Assembly (NCBI GenBank): GCA_050084515.1
Contig: CM114274.1
Coordinates: 5,518,001 to 5,582,000 of the forward strand
Direction of reading: 5' to 3'
Source of the DNA: Blasia pusilla
Taxonomy: Eukaryota > Marchantiophyta > Marchantiopsida > Blasiales
Length of the DNA stretch: 64,000 nucleotides
This document shows positions 1 through 11,844 of this stretch, piece after piece. A program made the position numbers and the translations under genes. The stretch's first letter is position 1. Each line of letters starts with the position of its first letter. The notes under the pieces were generated by a model that made no database searches, was not told the origin of the DNA, and worked only from the letters and a program-made list of their open reading frames with translations.

Positions 1-807
1 TATCATCTCTTACCTGATTTTGGACCTCCTGGTGGATACCTGAAACGACTGCAATCTGAGATTAGGGGAAGAAAGTTCCATAGCATTGAAATGTCAAGAG
101 ATCGTACGGGAAAGGATTTACAGGCTGCTCTAACTTTCCAGAAGAACTTTGTTGAGAATGTATGTGTAGCCTTACATGATAGATTTAGGGATAATAGTTT
201 GATAGGTGCAATGAAAATTCTGAATCCTCTTCATATGCCCTCAAGGTTAGTAGGGTTGAATAGTTGGGGTTGCAAGGAAGTGGATGATCTTTGCGCACAT
301 TTTGGAAGGGAAACGCCTTGTAGGGGTCACTTGCAACCACCTCTTGTGGATTCAGCAAGTGTGAAGTCTGAGTTTCAATCCTTTAAGCTCATGGCCACCA
401 CAGAATGGAAAGATAGAAACTTTCGAGATTTGTGGGCAAAGGTAAGTTGGAGCCCATCTCTGCAATGTAAGTTCTCTAATTTGCTTGTATTAGCTAACAT
501 TTCTAGGGTACAATGTGTGAGTACTGCAATTTGTGAGAGAGCTTTCTCTGTGCAGAATTTGATCAAGACAAAAAGTCGTAATCGATTGACGACTAAGCAT
601 TTAGATGATGTTCTCATGATAGCTTTAGAGGGTAAGATACTTGATTATGAGGATTTTTTGGTAGAATCAGTAATTCTTTGGAAAAATTCTGCTAACTTTA
701 GATATGTGTATTCTAATCCAGAGAAATATGTGAAAGGTAAGGATGATACTCCATTGGAAGTTGCAAATGTAGAGGATTCTCCAAGTACCCCAATTTCAAA
801 TGTTTAG
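1..807 (+). pseudogene. hAT-family transposase, C-terminal part (ZNF862/KIAA1586-like), cut by window edge
   Basis: The frame is open from base 1 to the stop at 807, so the gene enters from outside the window; the first internal Met is at 91. The translated part ends with the hAT C-terminal dimerisation region: a stretch around residues 135-175 after the Met at 91 includes CVSTAICERAFSVQNLIK and TKHLDDVLMIALEG, the typical 'ERAFS...I....RNRL....LDDLM' pattern that lets hAT transposases dimerise in the nucleus. The tail FRYVYSNPEKY follows. There are no stops in the visible part, so this copy may be less decayed than the one downstream. Its N-terminal DDE half lies outside the window. The family assignment rests on the motif; whether the copy is active cannot be judged. 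Confidence 0.7.
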
Positions 808-834
808 TTGGTGGGAAAAGAGAGATGTGAGAGG

Positions 835-890
835 TCCCTTTCATAATACATTGAAGTTTTGTTCTAAATCTTCAATGTATTATGAAGGGG
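835..890. repeat. Short inverted repeat (hairpin) after the hAT coding end
   Basis: The arm TCATAATACATTGAAG (841-856) is followed by a 13-base loop and its exact complement CTTCAATGTATTATGA (870-885). Flanking CCCTT and GGGG extend the stem with one bulge. It lies 30 bases after the transposase stop and could be a 3' UTR or terminator-like structure of the element. Confidence 0.7.
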
Positions 891-1415
891 TAGGATCCTT
901 GGCTCCCGGTTGGGTGGAGGCCAGGACAGGTTCAATTCTTGCCAAGGATATTACATGTGGGGTTTAGGGAGGAAAGAGTTTAGGGACCCAAGGAGATGGA
1001 ACCGGGAATTAGATGAAATCATGGAGTGAGTGTAGGAACTACTTGAGCAAGAAATATCAATGGAAAAATGTACAGAGGGCAAAAAAAGTTTTAGCCGGTT
1101 CATATTCTAGCTACCGGAAAGTTTCCGAGGTTGTCTGAGAAGTTTTTGAAATCTGCCGGGAAAGTTTTTTAAGAGATGAATAATCACTGGAAAAAAAATC
1201 ATATATCAGATATTTTCCGCCTGAAAAAATTGCTGCCTTTTTCTTCCGATTAACACTTCCCTAAGGTCCTACTTTAAGGTTTTCCGGCAACCAGTAGGTT
1301 TCCGCCAAAAACATCCCCGGACCTTGGGCGCCAGGGTAGTGCCGGGTAAGATTGAAGGTAAATGTACGATGAACCGTTGGGGCGAATCTGGAAGAGACTA
1401 CTACACTACACGGAC
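891..1415. other. Spacer between two hAT copies
   Basis: No credible coding region. The last part (about 1260-1415) is GC-richer and is the left flank of the hAT insertion that starts at 1416. It ends in the 8-bp sequence ACACGGAC (1408-1415), repeated at 5433-5440. Confidence 0.5.
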
Positions 1416-1813
1416 TAAGGCTCGGACAGTACCGGCATCCTTTGTAAAGGCTGCCGGCAGAAATGAAGATTTTTCGACGACTCGGACTTAGGCCCGGGGA
1501 CAAAACCGGAGAGGGAAGAGGTAGCGCCGGAAGGGAGCTGCTTGAAGTCTTGAACGCCGGCCAGCTTGACAAAGCCGGTTGGACTTTCCCGGCAGTGTAA
1601 CCGGGACTTATTCAAACTTCCAGGCATTTTCCGACCGGGGGAAGGAGGTGCCGGGGCCCGACAAGTGTCAAGAGGGTAGTGGACAAGGGGAGTGTGCAGG
1701 TTCATCCAGCCGTCCCTTCTAGGGTGCGGATGATCGGAATCATCGAACGGCAGTTCACACTTGGCAAGTTGGCACTTCGGGACTTGGGAGTCGGGAGTCG
1801 GGAGAGAGGGAGG

Positions 1814-2560
1814 CAGGGGAGTAGGGGTCGACCGTGCTCGAGGCATTTGCCGCATTTACAACCTTCTGCAGCAAATTCTGCTCTCTCCTCCCTGGCTGCT
1901 CTTTGCCCGTGGCCGCGTGACCCGCGTCTGTGCTTTCTCTTGCAGCCCTGCTCGTCTGCTCGTCGTCGTCTTGGGCGCCTAGGGATCGGACTCATCGGAG
2001 CTTCTATGATCCTTAATCTCTCGGCAAAGACAGACAAGCACCCTCATCCTCATCGCCTCATCGCGCTCTCTGTCCGAAGCACGCTTGCGAAGAAAAGAGA
2101 TTCGGTGACCTTCGGTCTGAAAGGTCCGAAGCACAACTCACCCGGCGCGAAAAGAGAATAAAGGCCTCACCGTACCTCTTCGGCATCCTCATCAGGGCTC
2201 GCACAGTAATTTTTAGTAGATTAGTTTTTTACATTTAGATCAGGGGAGGAGGGGTTGACTGTGCTCGAGGCATTTTATGAGTTGCAACTCATTTCTGCTC
2301 TCTCCTCCCTGAATCCTGAATGCTCGTGGCCGCGTATTTGCTTACTCTTGCAGCCTTGCTCGTCGTCTTGGACGCCTTGTTGCTTCGGGACTTGGGAGCA
2401 GGGCTCGGACAGTTTTATAGTAGATCAGTTTTTTACCGGGACTATTTTAAACATTTAGATCAGGGGAGTAGGGGTCGAATGTGCTCGAGGCATTTGCAAG
2501 TTGCAACTCATTTCTGCTCTGACCTCCCTGAATCCTGAATGCTCATGGCCGCGTCTCTGC
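1814..2560 (+). repeat. Three-copy internal repeat in the 5' region of the hAT element
   Basis: A block beginning CAGGGGAGTAGGGGTCGA and continuing with GTGCTCGAGGCATTT starts at 1814, 2241 and 2461. It runs through a shared pyrimidine-rich stretch ending near GGCCGCGT. The second and third copies, about 220 bp apart, are the most similar and each follows a TIR-like segment (2193 and 2399). It is probably a duplicated subterminal or promoter region of the transposon. Confidence 0.7.
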
Positions 2561-3125
2561 TTGTCTTGGGCGCCTTGTTGCTTGATTGCTCAGTTCTTAT
2601 TATGTTCGCTCAATGCTGTATTGCTCTCGCTGCTCACTCGCTAATTCACGCTGCTCCATGCTGCGCAGTTGTAAAGCTTGCCAGCCACCGCACTGTAGGT
2701 GGAAAAAAGTGGAAGAAATCGGACGAAATCGGCTGTCGGACACACCTCATCGACTTCCAAGAGTTGGACAGGCGAGTGTGACTCACTCAGAGTCTCAGTC
2801 GCTCATCCAAGCCTCATCCATGCTATTAGGACTCAGGTTTTGGGACTCGGGAGAGAGTTGGGGAGACCCGCACACATTGCATTCTCCTCCTACTCGCCGC
2901 TCGCTTATTTTCCTGTATTCTCTCAGTAGTTAGGGAGTTGGGGCCCGAGGGAGTAGGGGTCAGGGACTTGGGTTTTCGTTGCACTCTTGTATCTCTCTCT
3001 CTCTCGCTCTTTGTTGAAGTTTTGGGAGCCTTTCATTGGTTCTGTAACTTCTGTAAACCCTTGAAACCGTTTGAGCCTAAACCCTTTACAAAGGGTTTCA
3101 AAGTAGTGAACTCTCAAAGTTCCTT

Positions 3126-4085
3126 ATGGAGGATATTTCAGCCAACAATGCATGTAGGGGTAAGAGACAAAAATCCCTTACTGATATGGGGTTTATGAAG
3201 AGGACTGTTAGTGAACCAGCAGTAGAAACCAACTCATGTGAGGAGATAGATTCTCCTTCAGATCTTGCCTCTTCAAAGATAGAAGAGAACAACAGGCTTT
3301 GGAAAGACTCTTGGTATCAAGCTTTTGAATGGATTCAATTTGAGCCTCACACGGGGAGGGTATTCTGTAAAGTGTGCAAGGACTCAGGAGGGAAATCTAT
3401 ATTTGCCACATCCGGAGCCATCAATGTGAAGATTTATGCCTTCACAGACCATGGTAAATCCAAGGAACATAAAAAACTGGCTTGGGCTCAGTATAGTGGT
3501 AGAAAAACTCTACATAAAGCTATTGCAAGCACCAATAGAAATTGTGATTTAGCGGTGCTTAATATTTTTCGAGGAGCATACTTCATGGCTAAGTATAATA
3601 TTGCATTTTCCTCATTCCCTGGTCTCTGTACATTACTCAAATGTGGATCTATGATGCTCACAAAATTGATGTATCATGATGACAAGACATGTGCACATAT
3701 GATAACATGTATTAGTTTGGTAATTCAAAGATTGCTTCTAGCTAGGGTTAGACTTAGTCCCTTTTACGGAATAATGGTAGATGAATCCACTGACATATCA
3801 GTAACTGGACACCTCGTTGCCTTTGTCACTTACCTTGATGAAGGTCAAGTGTGCACCTCCTTCTTAGGATTGATCAAGGTTGAGAACAAGGATGCCGAGT
3901 CCATTTCAGATTGTTTAGTATCCTTACTTAGGGAATGGGAATTGAATTTTGAGAAGATGGTTGGTTTTGGGTCTGATGAGGCCAACACTATGGTAGGTAG
4001 TAGGAATGGGGTAAGTGCCCGTTTGAAGAGGAATGTTAACCCTTACATGACAAGCGTCCATTGTGTGGCACACGGACAAACTTAG
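3126..4085 (+). pseudogene. hAT-family transposase, N-terminal half (TTF-type zinc finger plus DDE core)
   Basis: A 319-residue open frame. Residues 60-120 resemble a TTF-type zinc finger as in ZNF862/KIAA1586-like proteins (VFCKVCKDSGGKS followed by DHGKSKEHKKL). The RNase H-like catalytic core follows with YGIMVDESTDISVTGHLV (first catalytic Asp region) and later MVGFGSDEANTMVGSRNGV and VHCVAHGQT (second Asp plus the CxxH element). The frame stops at 4083, but the same or neighbouring frames continue to about 4520 with several stops. The C-terminal dimerisation region is missing or scrambled. Together with the C-terminal half at 1-807 this shows at least two copies of one family side by side. 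It is not expected to give an active transposase. Confidence 0.75.
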
Positions 4086-4617
4086 CGCTTCTTGCAAAGA
4101 AAGAAAGAGAGTGGTGCAAGGAACTTAGTGATGAGGTGGATAATATTTTGAATTCTGTTGCATTTTATTTCAAGAAGAGTTCTAAGAGGAAGTATGGTCT
4201 CTCTTCTCTATAAGAGGAGCTACACGATTCTAGGAAAGTCATGAAACAGTATCAGAAGGTTAGATGGCTTAGCAGGTGGCAAGCCGTTACCTCTTTATGT
4301 GATAGTTTAGAATCGGTCATGGTCTACTTCTCTGCTTTGTGAACGAGGGAAGATGATGGGGTAGCTTCACATCTTCTAAAGAGGTTAAAGTCCTTCAAAA
4401 TGATTTACATTTTATACTTTTCTGGTTGACATCCTTCATTCTATAGCAATGTTGAGCAAGTTATTCAGATGAAGTTTGTTGATATATCTAGCGTTGCTTC
4501 TATTGTTGTTCGAGAGCACAGATAGCACATGTTAGAATGAATTATGTACATGAAAGTGTAGATATGAATGCCTAAATGAAGTCATAGAGAAACTAGGATG
4601 AAAGGTTTAGAAGAAGC

Positions 4618-5166
4618 TCATTTTTTTCTCTCAGCCATATGTGTAGCTTTCAAGAAAGGTTTGAAGACAATAACATCATTGGAGGAACAATGTACAAACT
4701 CTGGATTAGCATATACAAATCTGTATTCCTTTGACGGGGTGAAAAAGCCTATTCTAGATTCCATGTGTCCATAGCCAGAAATGAGGACCTTATCCATCAA
4801 AATTCTACCTATTTTAGGTGATATAGCTAGAGTTGAATCATGAAGTCCCCCTCCCATTGGGGCATTAAGAGGTGCTAAGAACCTCTTTCTTAGCCTTCTG
4901 AGGTTCACCTCCTCATTACCTCATTTGGCTGGACACATGGAAGCTTGATCAAAGGAATACAGATTTGTGCTGAACCAGAATTCCCCCTACTTGGTTGAGG
5001 AAGGTGGGGCCTAGATGACTTCATTTCATTTTGTGCTTTTACTAGTTATTAATTTTAAGAACCCTTCCAAAGAAAGTTCAAGGAGTATTCATAAAATGAA
5101 CTTTCTTTGTAGGAGGGTTTGACTACAGAAAATTAATAACTAATGAGGAGGTGAGCTGAGAAGGCT
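4618..5166. repeat. Foldback (inverted duplication) in the 3' part of the hAT element
   Basis: Several inverted pairs are visible. The segment with CAAATCTGTATTCCTTTGA (about 4717-4735) recurs inverted at about 4950-4968. AGCCTTCTGAGGTTCACCTC (about 4892-4911) recurs inverted at about 5145-5166. The arm 5044-5080 pairs with 5096-5143 (AGTTATTAATTTT and AAAGAAAGTTCA on both arms). The minus-strand frame at 4908-4618 encodes EYRFVYANPEF, reminiscent of FRYVYSNPEKY at the end of the other hAT copy. This suggests a piece of transposase C-terminus lying in inverted orientation. Confidence 0.6.
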
Positions 5167-5440
5167 ACCGGGGACTTTCATAATAACGAGAACTAAACTG
5201 AAAGGTAGAAAATCTGACAGCAATAAACTGGCATGCCATTTCCAAGCCCATAAAAAAACTGGTGATTCAAATTACATGCAGGAAATAGCCTGAGAAGAGA
5301 AAAAATCTTGGACAAAAACCTGACAAGGTAAAAAGTCTTAGGGGGTTGGCTGAGGCATATTTCAGAAAACCTAAATGATTCAAATAGTCCCGGTAAAAAA
5401 TTGATATACTAAAAAATACTGTCCGAGCCCTGACACGGAC

Positions 5441-6060
5441 TGATTCGCATAGTTGCGAGTACAGTCCACGACCTCAAGTGTCGCGCCTGTGTCCGTCGGC
5501 GGTGTGTACCGCGCCGGACGAGTCAGCAAAGGACGCGAAACGGGGGACAAGAGAAAACCCCGACGTCCGGACTCAGGAGATGCTCGGAGCCTTGTACTCG
5601 AGGAACACGACGGGAAAGTTGCACCGCGTGGACGCCGGAAGTTCACCTTGAGCGCGTTCAAACATGCAGCCGGTGAGAAAGAAACGCGGTGAGTGGATTC
5701 CGAGCCCCACAGCTATGCAGCTCTGGCGGAGAGGTAGGGCCATGAGAGGAAAGAAGAGAAGGCTCTACGACTACTGTGTTCGTACAGGGTGTTGCCCTGC
5801 CCTGCCCTGCCCTGCCCTGCCCTGCCCTGGCGAGCTTCTCGACAGAGTTTACTCCAGCGAGCGTACAGTCGTGAGTACGTGTCTGGTGGAGGCTTCTTTG
5901 GCGGGCGAAATCAATCGCCATCTACGACACGATTATGTATGAGGAATACGACGTGCTCGATGGATCTTCTGGAGTTTCTAGCTGCTTGTGCCGAAAGCAT
6001 TAGGAGACAGGGAACCAGCTGTTGCGAAGACGCTTTTGCAACCACATTTGGATAATGTAT
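5441..6060. other. GC-rich flank with a (CCCTG)n microsatellite
   Basis: Short overlapping frames exist on both strands, but none has a recognisable domain. A pentanucleotide repeat of about seven CCCTG units lies at 5794-5829. The left edge is the right-hand target-site duplication of the hAT element. The GC-rich character could reflect a gene edge or promoter; no gene can be supported. Confidence 0.4.
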
Positions 6061-8100
6061 TTCGATGGTGTATTTTGCAAAATGCTTAGAATCATAAAAT
6101 CTATATTGTTATGTGCCCTTTTAGTAGGTGCAACAAGATGTTGGTTGGGATTTTTGCTAGGTATTTGACGAGTACCTATTCCATCATTCCATTTGAGGCG
6201 TAGCATCAATTACACTCTCCATTATTGATGTTAAGTTTGAAATTACTAGTAATTTTTTTATATTTTTTGTATTATGTTACTTCACTTGTTACATAACATG
6301 CAGTGCATTACCTTACTAATAAATAAATATTTATGGTATATATGATATAAACCATAAATCTATATTATAATTGGAAACTCTATATACATAATAAAAAATA
6401 ATTAAATAAAATAGTAACAGGTTTGCAAATGTATCCCTTAATTCACATTTATATTTTGGGAAGGGTTCCAGGGTCATAGTGCTCTTCTCCCGTTTTTTCA
6501 TCCGTGCACTGTCTATTATAAATTACAGACTTACATAAACTAATCACACAAAATTAATTTTGTGCTGCTCGAATTGTCACATGTCAAATAAATAAAAGAA
6601 TTTAAATATTATTATGATTAGATTATATTACTATTATTATAGATATTTTGAGTGATTTATAATTTCATTGTTATAAAATTGATTTAATTTTCTATATTCA
6701 TTTAAGATAATCTTGTTGATGGAATATTTAAGCAATCTTTCAACTGAAAAAGATGGATTTCAAAAGAGTTGACAATTTGTAGAAAAAAATTACAACCTGA
6801 AATTAATTTTATAAAGCCGGTTTACATAATTTCGCAACCTCATCCTTCAGTCTTTTCTTCCATTCCCGTCGGAATGAACGAAAAGACAACCCTATGTATA
6901 TCAATTTCAGATGGCAAAACAACCATATTGGTTGGAAGTCTCCATAAGACAAGAATTGCAAAATGAAGGGAATTTTCCAAATAATAATATACGCGTAAGA
7001 AATTACCTCAATTGTTTTGTTGATACACAGGTTTTAGATTCTAATAAATAGCTATTGTTGCTAAAACGGCAAAATAGGTGGGAAATTCCCATATCAACTG
7101 AACGTTTCATAGCGTGGACAGAGGTAACTCTGTCCCGTAGCATAGCGACACTTCAACATAAAACTGATATAATTGAAGTGTTGGTGAGAGCATATAGACT
7201 TTCAGAAACATGGTTTACTCTATTGAATGTCCGCGGACTCAAGGAAGCCTCAGTCGGTTTTCATCCGAACACAAAAAACATTAGATTTTGGCTTGCATTT
7301 AGGCAGCCAGTTTATGTTCTTAGACGGGCATGCTCGGTTTCCGAGTGTGAATGCTACGGCGTGCAAAGTTTATATACATTCCGATTTCATGAGAAAAGAT
7401 GAAAGAGAACATAGCTTTGTCGATGGTAGTAAACTATTAATGGGCAGATAGGTGGCATGGATGAAAAAACATTTTGAATAATTAACGGGATTCGTCAGGT
7501 CGCCTAGTCTTAAACCACATGCAACGAATCAAGAGCGGAAAATCTTAAATACGAAATCCAACTCAATCGTAAGTGTAAAATTAGAATGATAACGTATTCG
7601 TGTTGCAGCTGTGTACTGACTGACTTCAAAAGCTGCTGCGTAAAGAATGGAGATACTATAATGCGCGGCAGAATTGCCCATGTTTCAGCTTTGAAGCAAA
7701 GCTCATCCCTTCTGACACGCTTCCTCAGTTTTCAAAACCATCGTGTCGACAAAATTTGTATTCCGCAAGACTCAGTCATTCAGGCATGAACTCAGTGGAG
7801 AAGCCTCATCGCTCATAACACGACACTTTGAGCAGACAAACGTCAAAACGTGGATCACTACTCCGCACTCCAATCAGACAGTCCAAATGTACCAATGCCA
7901 TTTTCACTATTGCACTGTGGGCTGCATGCCCATATCCACTCTGCCAGCACCAGCTGGAGAGAAACTGAGACCAGCCAGTCAAACGGAGCTCCTAGGCTAT
8001 GAAATTTTGTTTCGTCATGGGCTCCTTTTGAGGAAGGTTGAGACAACAAAACACTCCTTTGCATGTACTTTGTAAACTGCCATACATACTCTGTATCGTG
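6061..8100. other. Intergenic DNA, no supported gene
   Basis: 6200-6760 is strongly AT-rich. Between 7050 and 8100 there are a few frames of 60-115 codons on both strands that match no family I recognise and overlap each other. The last part, next to 8428, is likely 3' flank of the PDI gene. Confidence 0.4.
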
Positions 8101-8427
8101 ACAGTTGATTTGCATGCAATTTCATGAACATACTCGTATTTTACTCCAAAATTTCCAGTCTCTATAGATACAAGGAGAATTCAGAAACCCACACATTAAT
8201 TTCCCGTCATCCAAAATTATGAGACATCCATATTTCATCTCACTAGTCTGGCTTCTCACCAACCTATTGGACCCATAATCTTCAACATCAATATAACTCT
8301 TCAAAGACCGTTGTAATGGGCAAAAGGCTTTGCAAAATGCAGCTTCTGCGAAAAAAATTACCATTCAATTATGATGAGCAGAAGTTGCTTCAAGCATGCT
8401 CTGGTAAAGTTCGAAACATCAACAAAA

Positions 8428-11400
8428 TCATTGCTCCGATACAAATGAAGCTAGAATATTTCTTCTAATTGTGAACTCATCCACCTTGTTGGGGTTCACA
8501 GCCTGCAAAAACCAAAGTAGAAATTTATGAGTAACAAATTTATCCATACCACTATTCCAATTCCATCACAGAAGAAAGGATGTGACAAGGGCAAGGCCTC
8601 ACCCCAGAAAGGATTCGTTCAAGTCTCTCAATCTCCTTCTTTGCGTATGCATCACCTTTCTCGACTATACCCTTGAAAGACTTGATGTAAGTCTTAGCAT
8701 GGCTGCAAGATGACACAATTTTAGAGTCAGATTTTAATTTTACTTAATTGATATGATGACTTCACATTTCCCAACTCTTAGATAAGTATTTTCACAATTA
8801 ATACCACTTTAGAAACCCAAATCATGGCCACATCAGCAACAAGGAAGTTTGAGAAGAGTATTTACCTGGCAGCAGAGCCCTCAAGTTTGGTGGCTACTTC
8901 CTCGGCCTTTTGGATAAATGAGGAACGCTCATCTGCAGGTGCTGCCACAAATTCCTTCACAACTACCTCCAGATCCTCAACTTTACCAGCCTGGAAGAAA
9001 GGAAAGGACAGTCCAGCTCTTCAGGTCCCATTCAGACAATAAGATACCGTGCGATGTGAGAAGGTGCTCAGCTTTGCGTAGGTGTTCATGTAAACAGTAA
9101 TAGAGAACTCTATGCACCTTACAATCCATGAAGTCCATGCTCCACACGACTTACCCCATCTGACAAACCACCTGAAGTCGTTCTGTGTGTGCCTGCCTGT
9201 GCATTGAGGAATGTAACGAAATCTGCCAACTCACGGTCCTCGTCATATTCCACACCTTCCTTATTGCCTTTCGGGAAAAACTTGATCGTAGGAAAGCCAC
9301 TCACTCCAAACCTGCAAACCAATATCAAAAAAATTATTACACAACATAGTCCATGAGACCATGGTTATTATGAGGTTATTATTAAAAAGGTATTTCCTAA
9401 CCCATACTTAACAACAAAGCTTACATCATCTTCATAATATTCATATTTCTAAGTCTCAAATGGACATAATAACTTTAGCTGATAACCCTACCAGAGTTCC
9501 AAACCAAACTTTCACTTCGGATATACGTGATTTATAACTAGGGCCCCTACCAAATCAGTCCTCACCATCATCAGGACACAACATCCATGGTTCTTGTGGT
9601 AGTTAACTGCCACTGTCCTAACAACAGATGAGCTGGAAGTGCTCTACAGAAAAGCCTGAAAGCCAACTTCAGAAATGATATCAGAGTACTAAAGATCACT
9701 GTAAGATGACATACCTTTCACCTAGGTCTTTGTGGGCATCAGCATCAACCTTACAGATAACCACATCCTTCTCCTTTTTGAAGGCATTAGCAACCTCTTC
9801 ATATACCTGTTCACAACAAATGTAAGGCTTGAATTAACTTTTGCAAGAGATAGGCACCACCTACACATTTATTCTGTGTACCCAACCATCAACAATTTTT
9901 GGCATCTCAAAGGAAGAGGTGGCTCAAGTCATGTACCGGAGCGAGACTCTTGCAGTGGCCACACCTGCAGTCACAGATTGAACACAAACAAATAACAAAA
10001 CCTTGTGAGTAAGATCACAGTGAAAACGTAACATTTAGCAAACCTGGAGTTACACCATGTGACACACACAACCTGCTGTCATATAAACTCTGAAACCATT
10101 TGAATTTCATCTAGGTATAGTGGTTCAGAGCAATTTAGCATGAAACAAGAGAGCAGATTTAGTGAGCTTCAGATAACACAACTCACCAGGGGGCATAGAA
10201 TTCCACCAAGACATCTTTGCTTGTGTCCAAAACAATAGAATCAAAGTTGGTGGGAGTCAACACCACCACATTTGATGTTGGAGTGCTAATCTTGGAACGA
10301 GTTCCTGCACCATCACCTGTCGCTTCTCAGGTACACAAAAGGAATGAAAAAATACTCACAATCTCCCCTTGAATAGCTAAGAAGATAAAGACAATCTTTG
10401 AAAGTTAGAGAAACCCATTCGAATTTGCTCTGGTCACACACAGTACTGAAACCACGTAAATAAGACCAACAGCAAAGTTGAGGTGAAATACCAGCTTCAG
10501 TATTCACAAACTCAGCAAGCGCTTCAGCTGTGCGGCCACCAGAGTAACTGAACAGATAAACATTGACAAATTGGTATGTAGTTAGTGCCCATGTGTGCAA
10601 TAAAATGCAGTTTACAGGGCAATAATGAGCAAATTATCTAGGAATAAGACAAGCACGCCATTTACTGATGAGGAATAAATCAAGTCAGTGGAAAATTATT
10701 TTACCCTTTCTCTGTAATACAGACGTGAAAAGTACCCAAATAATTGCCTAAAGTGCTCACTTACTCCATAGGTTCCTGAGAGTTTTGCGGAAACCACTTG
10801 ATAGTTGGGAATCCAGAAACACCAAACTTGGAGCAGAGAGACTTGTGCTCATCACAATCCACCTGCTCAACCGGCAAACAAAAACCAATAAAGTCCATGT
10901 GCCAGCTCTGTAACCTACACCTCAGGATACAATCAGTGCAGAGTGCGAAGAACTTTCATCTCAAAGTTTAAGGGTTTGAGTACATAGTAGCCATGTCCCG
11001 GAACTCGAACGCTCACACACTGAGAATTTGTCCGCACCTATAGTACTTCACAAGTGCTATTTACTGTAGCTCACCTTGCCAATTACGACATTCTTGGCTT
11101 TTTGGAAGCTTGCACCAAGCTTCTCGTACTCGGGAGCTAATTTCTTACAGTGTCCACACCTGCAATAAGTCAAGATATGAAATGCATGAGAAACCACTTC
11201 AGAACTCATGGAGTTGTAAGAAGTCTACATGAACTCCACACATAACCTCTCAGAGCTCGAGAGAGATATCGGACGGTTTCATCAATTAATGATATTCTCC
11301 CAGGCACAGGAAGGAATCAGATCACGGACGATGGCGAAATGTAGCATACAACCTAAATTCTACTCTAGCACACAGTCCCTCTTGGGTAGTCCATCAAGCA

Positions 11401-11844
11401 ATCAACCGAAAAGCATCGTAGAAAGAGAGGAATCGTCTCATCAACAAGATTACACATCTGCGTTTGCTCTCACTCGTGAATAGACAATTTGTAGGACAAC
11501 GAGATCAGGGATCCGAGGAACAAAGGCTAAACGAGCTCAAACCGTCCTCCACACTTGCAATCAGGTGTCGCGCCCGAAAACTCCAGATAAGTCTACACTT
11601 GATCATTCTCCGCATCTCTTCTATGAATGCATCTGGAAGAAAACCTAATTCCGAACACTAAAATCTTCACCAAATCCAGGACTCACCATGGGGCGTAAAA
11701 CTCCACCAACGCGCCCTTGCTTTTGCCGACTTCGTCATCGAAGTTCTCAGGGGTGAGCGTCACTACACTCTCCTCAGCAAAAACTCCCACCAAACTCACC
11801 CACACCGCCGCAGTACACAGGATCAGCACCAGTCGGCCCTCCAT
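8428..11844 (-). CDS. PDIL2-1: Protein disulfide isomerase, two thioredoxin domains plus ERp29c-type D domain (plant PDIL2-1 type)
   Basis: Eleven exons with GT-AG borders give 367 residues: 11687-11844, 11075-11159, 10765-10862, 10492-10547, 10187-10316, 9937-9964, 9715-9806, 9155-9311, 8866-8990, 8603-8702, 8428-8502. The start at 11844 begins a signal peptide ([10 protein letters not shown]..., cleavage near residue 23), so the enzyme acts in the ER lumen, forming and shuffling disulfides. Domain a has [18 protein letters not shown] with active-site CGHC at 54-57. Domain a' has [12 protein letters not shown] with CGHC at 177-180. Both contain the cis-Pro motif GVSGFPTIK. Residues 269-367 form an alpha-helical D domain like ERp29c, seen in plant PDIL2-1 (about 361 residues). 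There is no C-terminal KDEL, as in that subfamily. Both Trp-Cys junctions are split by an intron at the same place. All exon phases are consistent, so the gene looks intact. Confidence 0.93.

Larger units (their letters stand above)
1416..5432 (+). mobile_element. hAT-superfamily DNA transposon, about 4.0 kb, decayed
   Basis: The left end TAAGGCTCGGACAGT (1416-1430) and the right end ACTGTCCGAGCCCTG (5418-5432) are inverted complements at 13 of 15 positions. They are flanked by identical 8-bp sequences ACACGGAC (1408-1415 and 5433-5440), which is the target-site duplication length of hAT elements. The interior holds the N-terminal half of a ZNF862-like hAT transposase (3126-4085 and decayed continuation to about 4520). 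Two more TIR-like segments start at 2193 and 2399; the one at 2399 matches the right end over about 60 bp, so an internal rearrangement or nested insertion is possible. The 3' part has collapsed into inverted duplications, so the element is non-autonomous. Confidence 0.7.

Noticed and set aside
900-950. Possible tRNA-derived SINE with a B-box-like GGTTCAATTCTTG
   Set aside because: The A-box position does not fit a tRNA promoter and no cloverleaf can be drawn; a single motif is not enough.
1415-2161. Several 100-160 codon frames on both strands in the 5' part of the hAT element
   Set aside because: They overlap each other on both strands in GC-rich repeated sequence without any domain; most likely chance.
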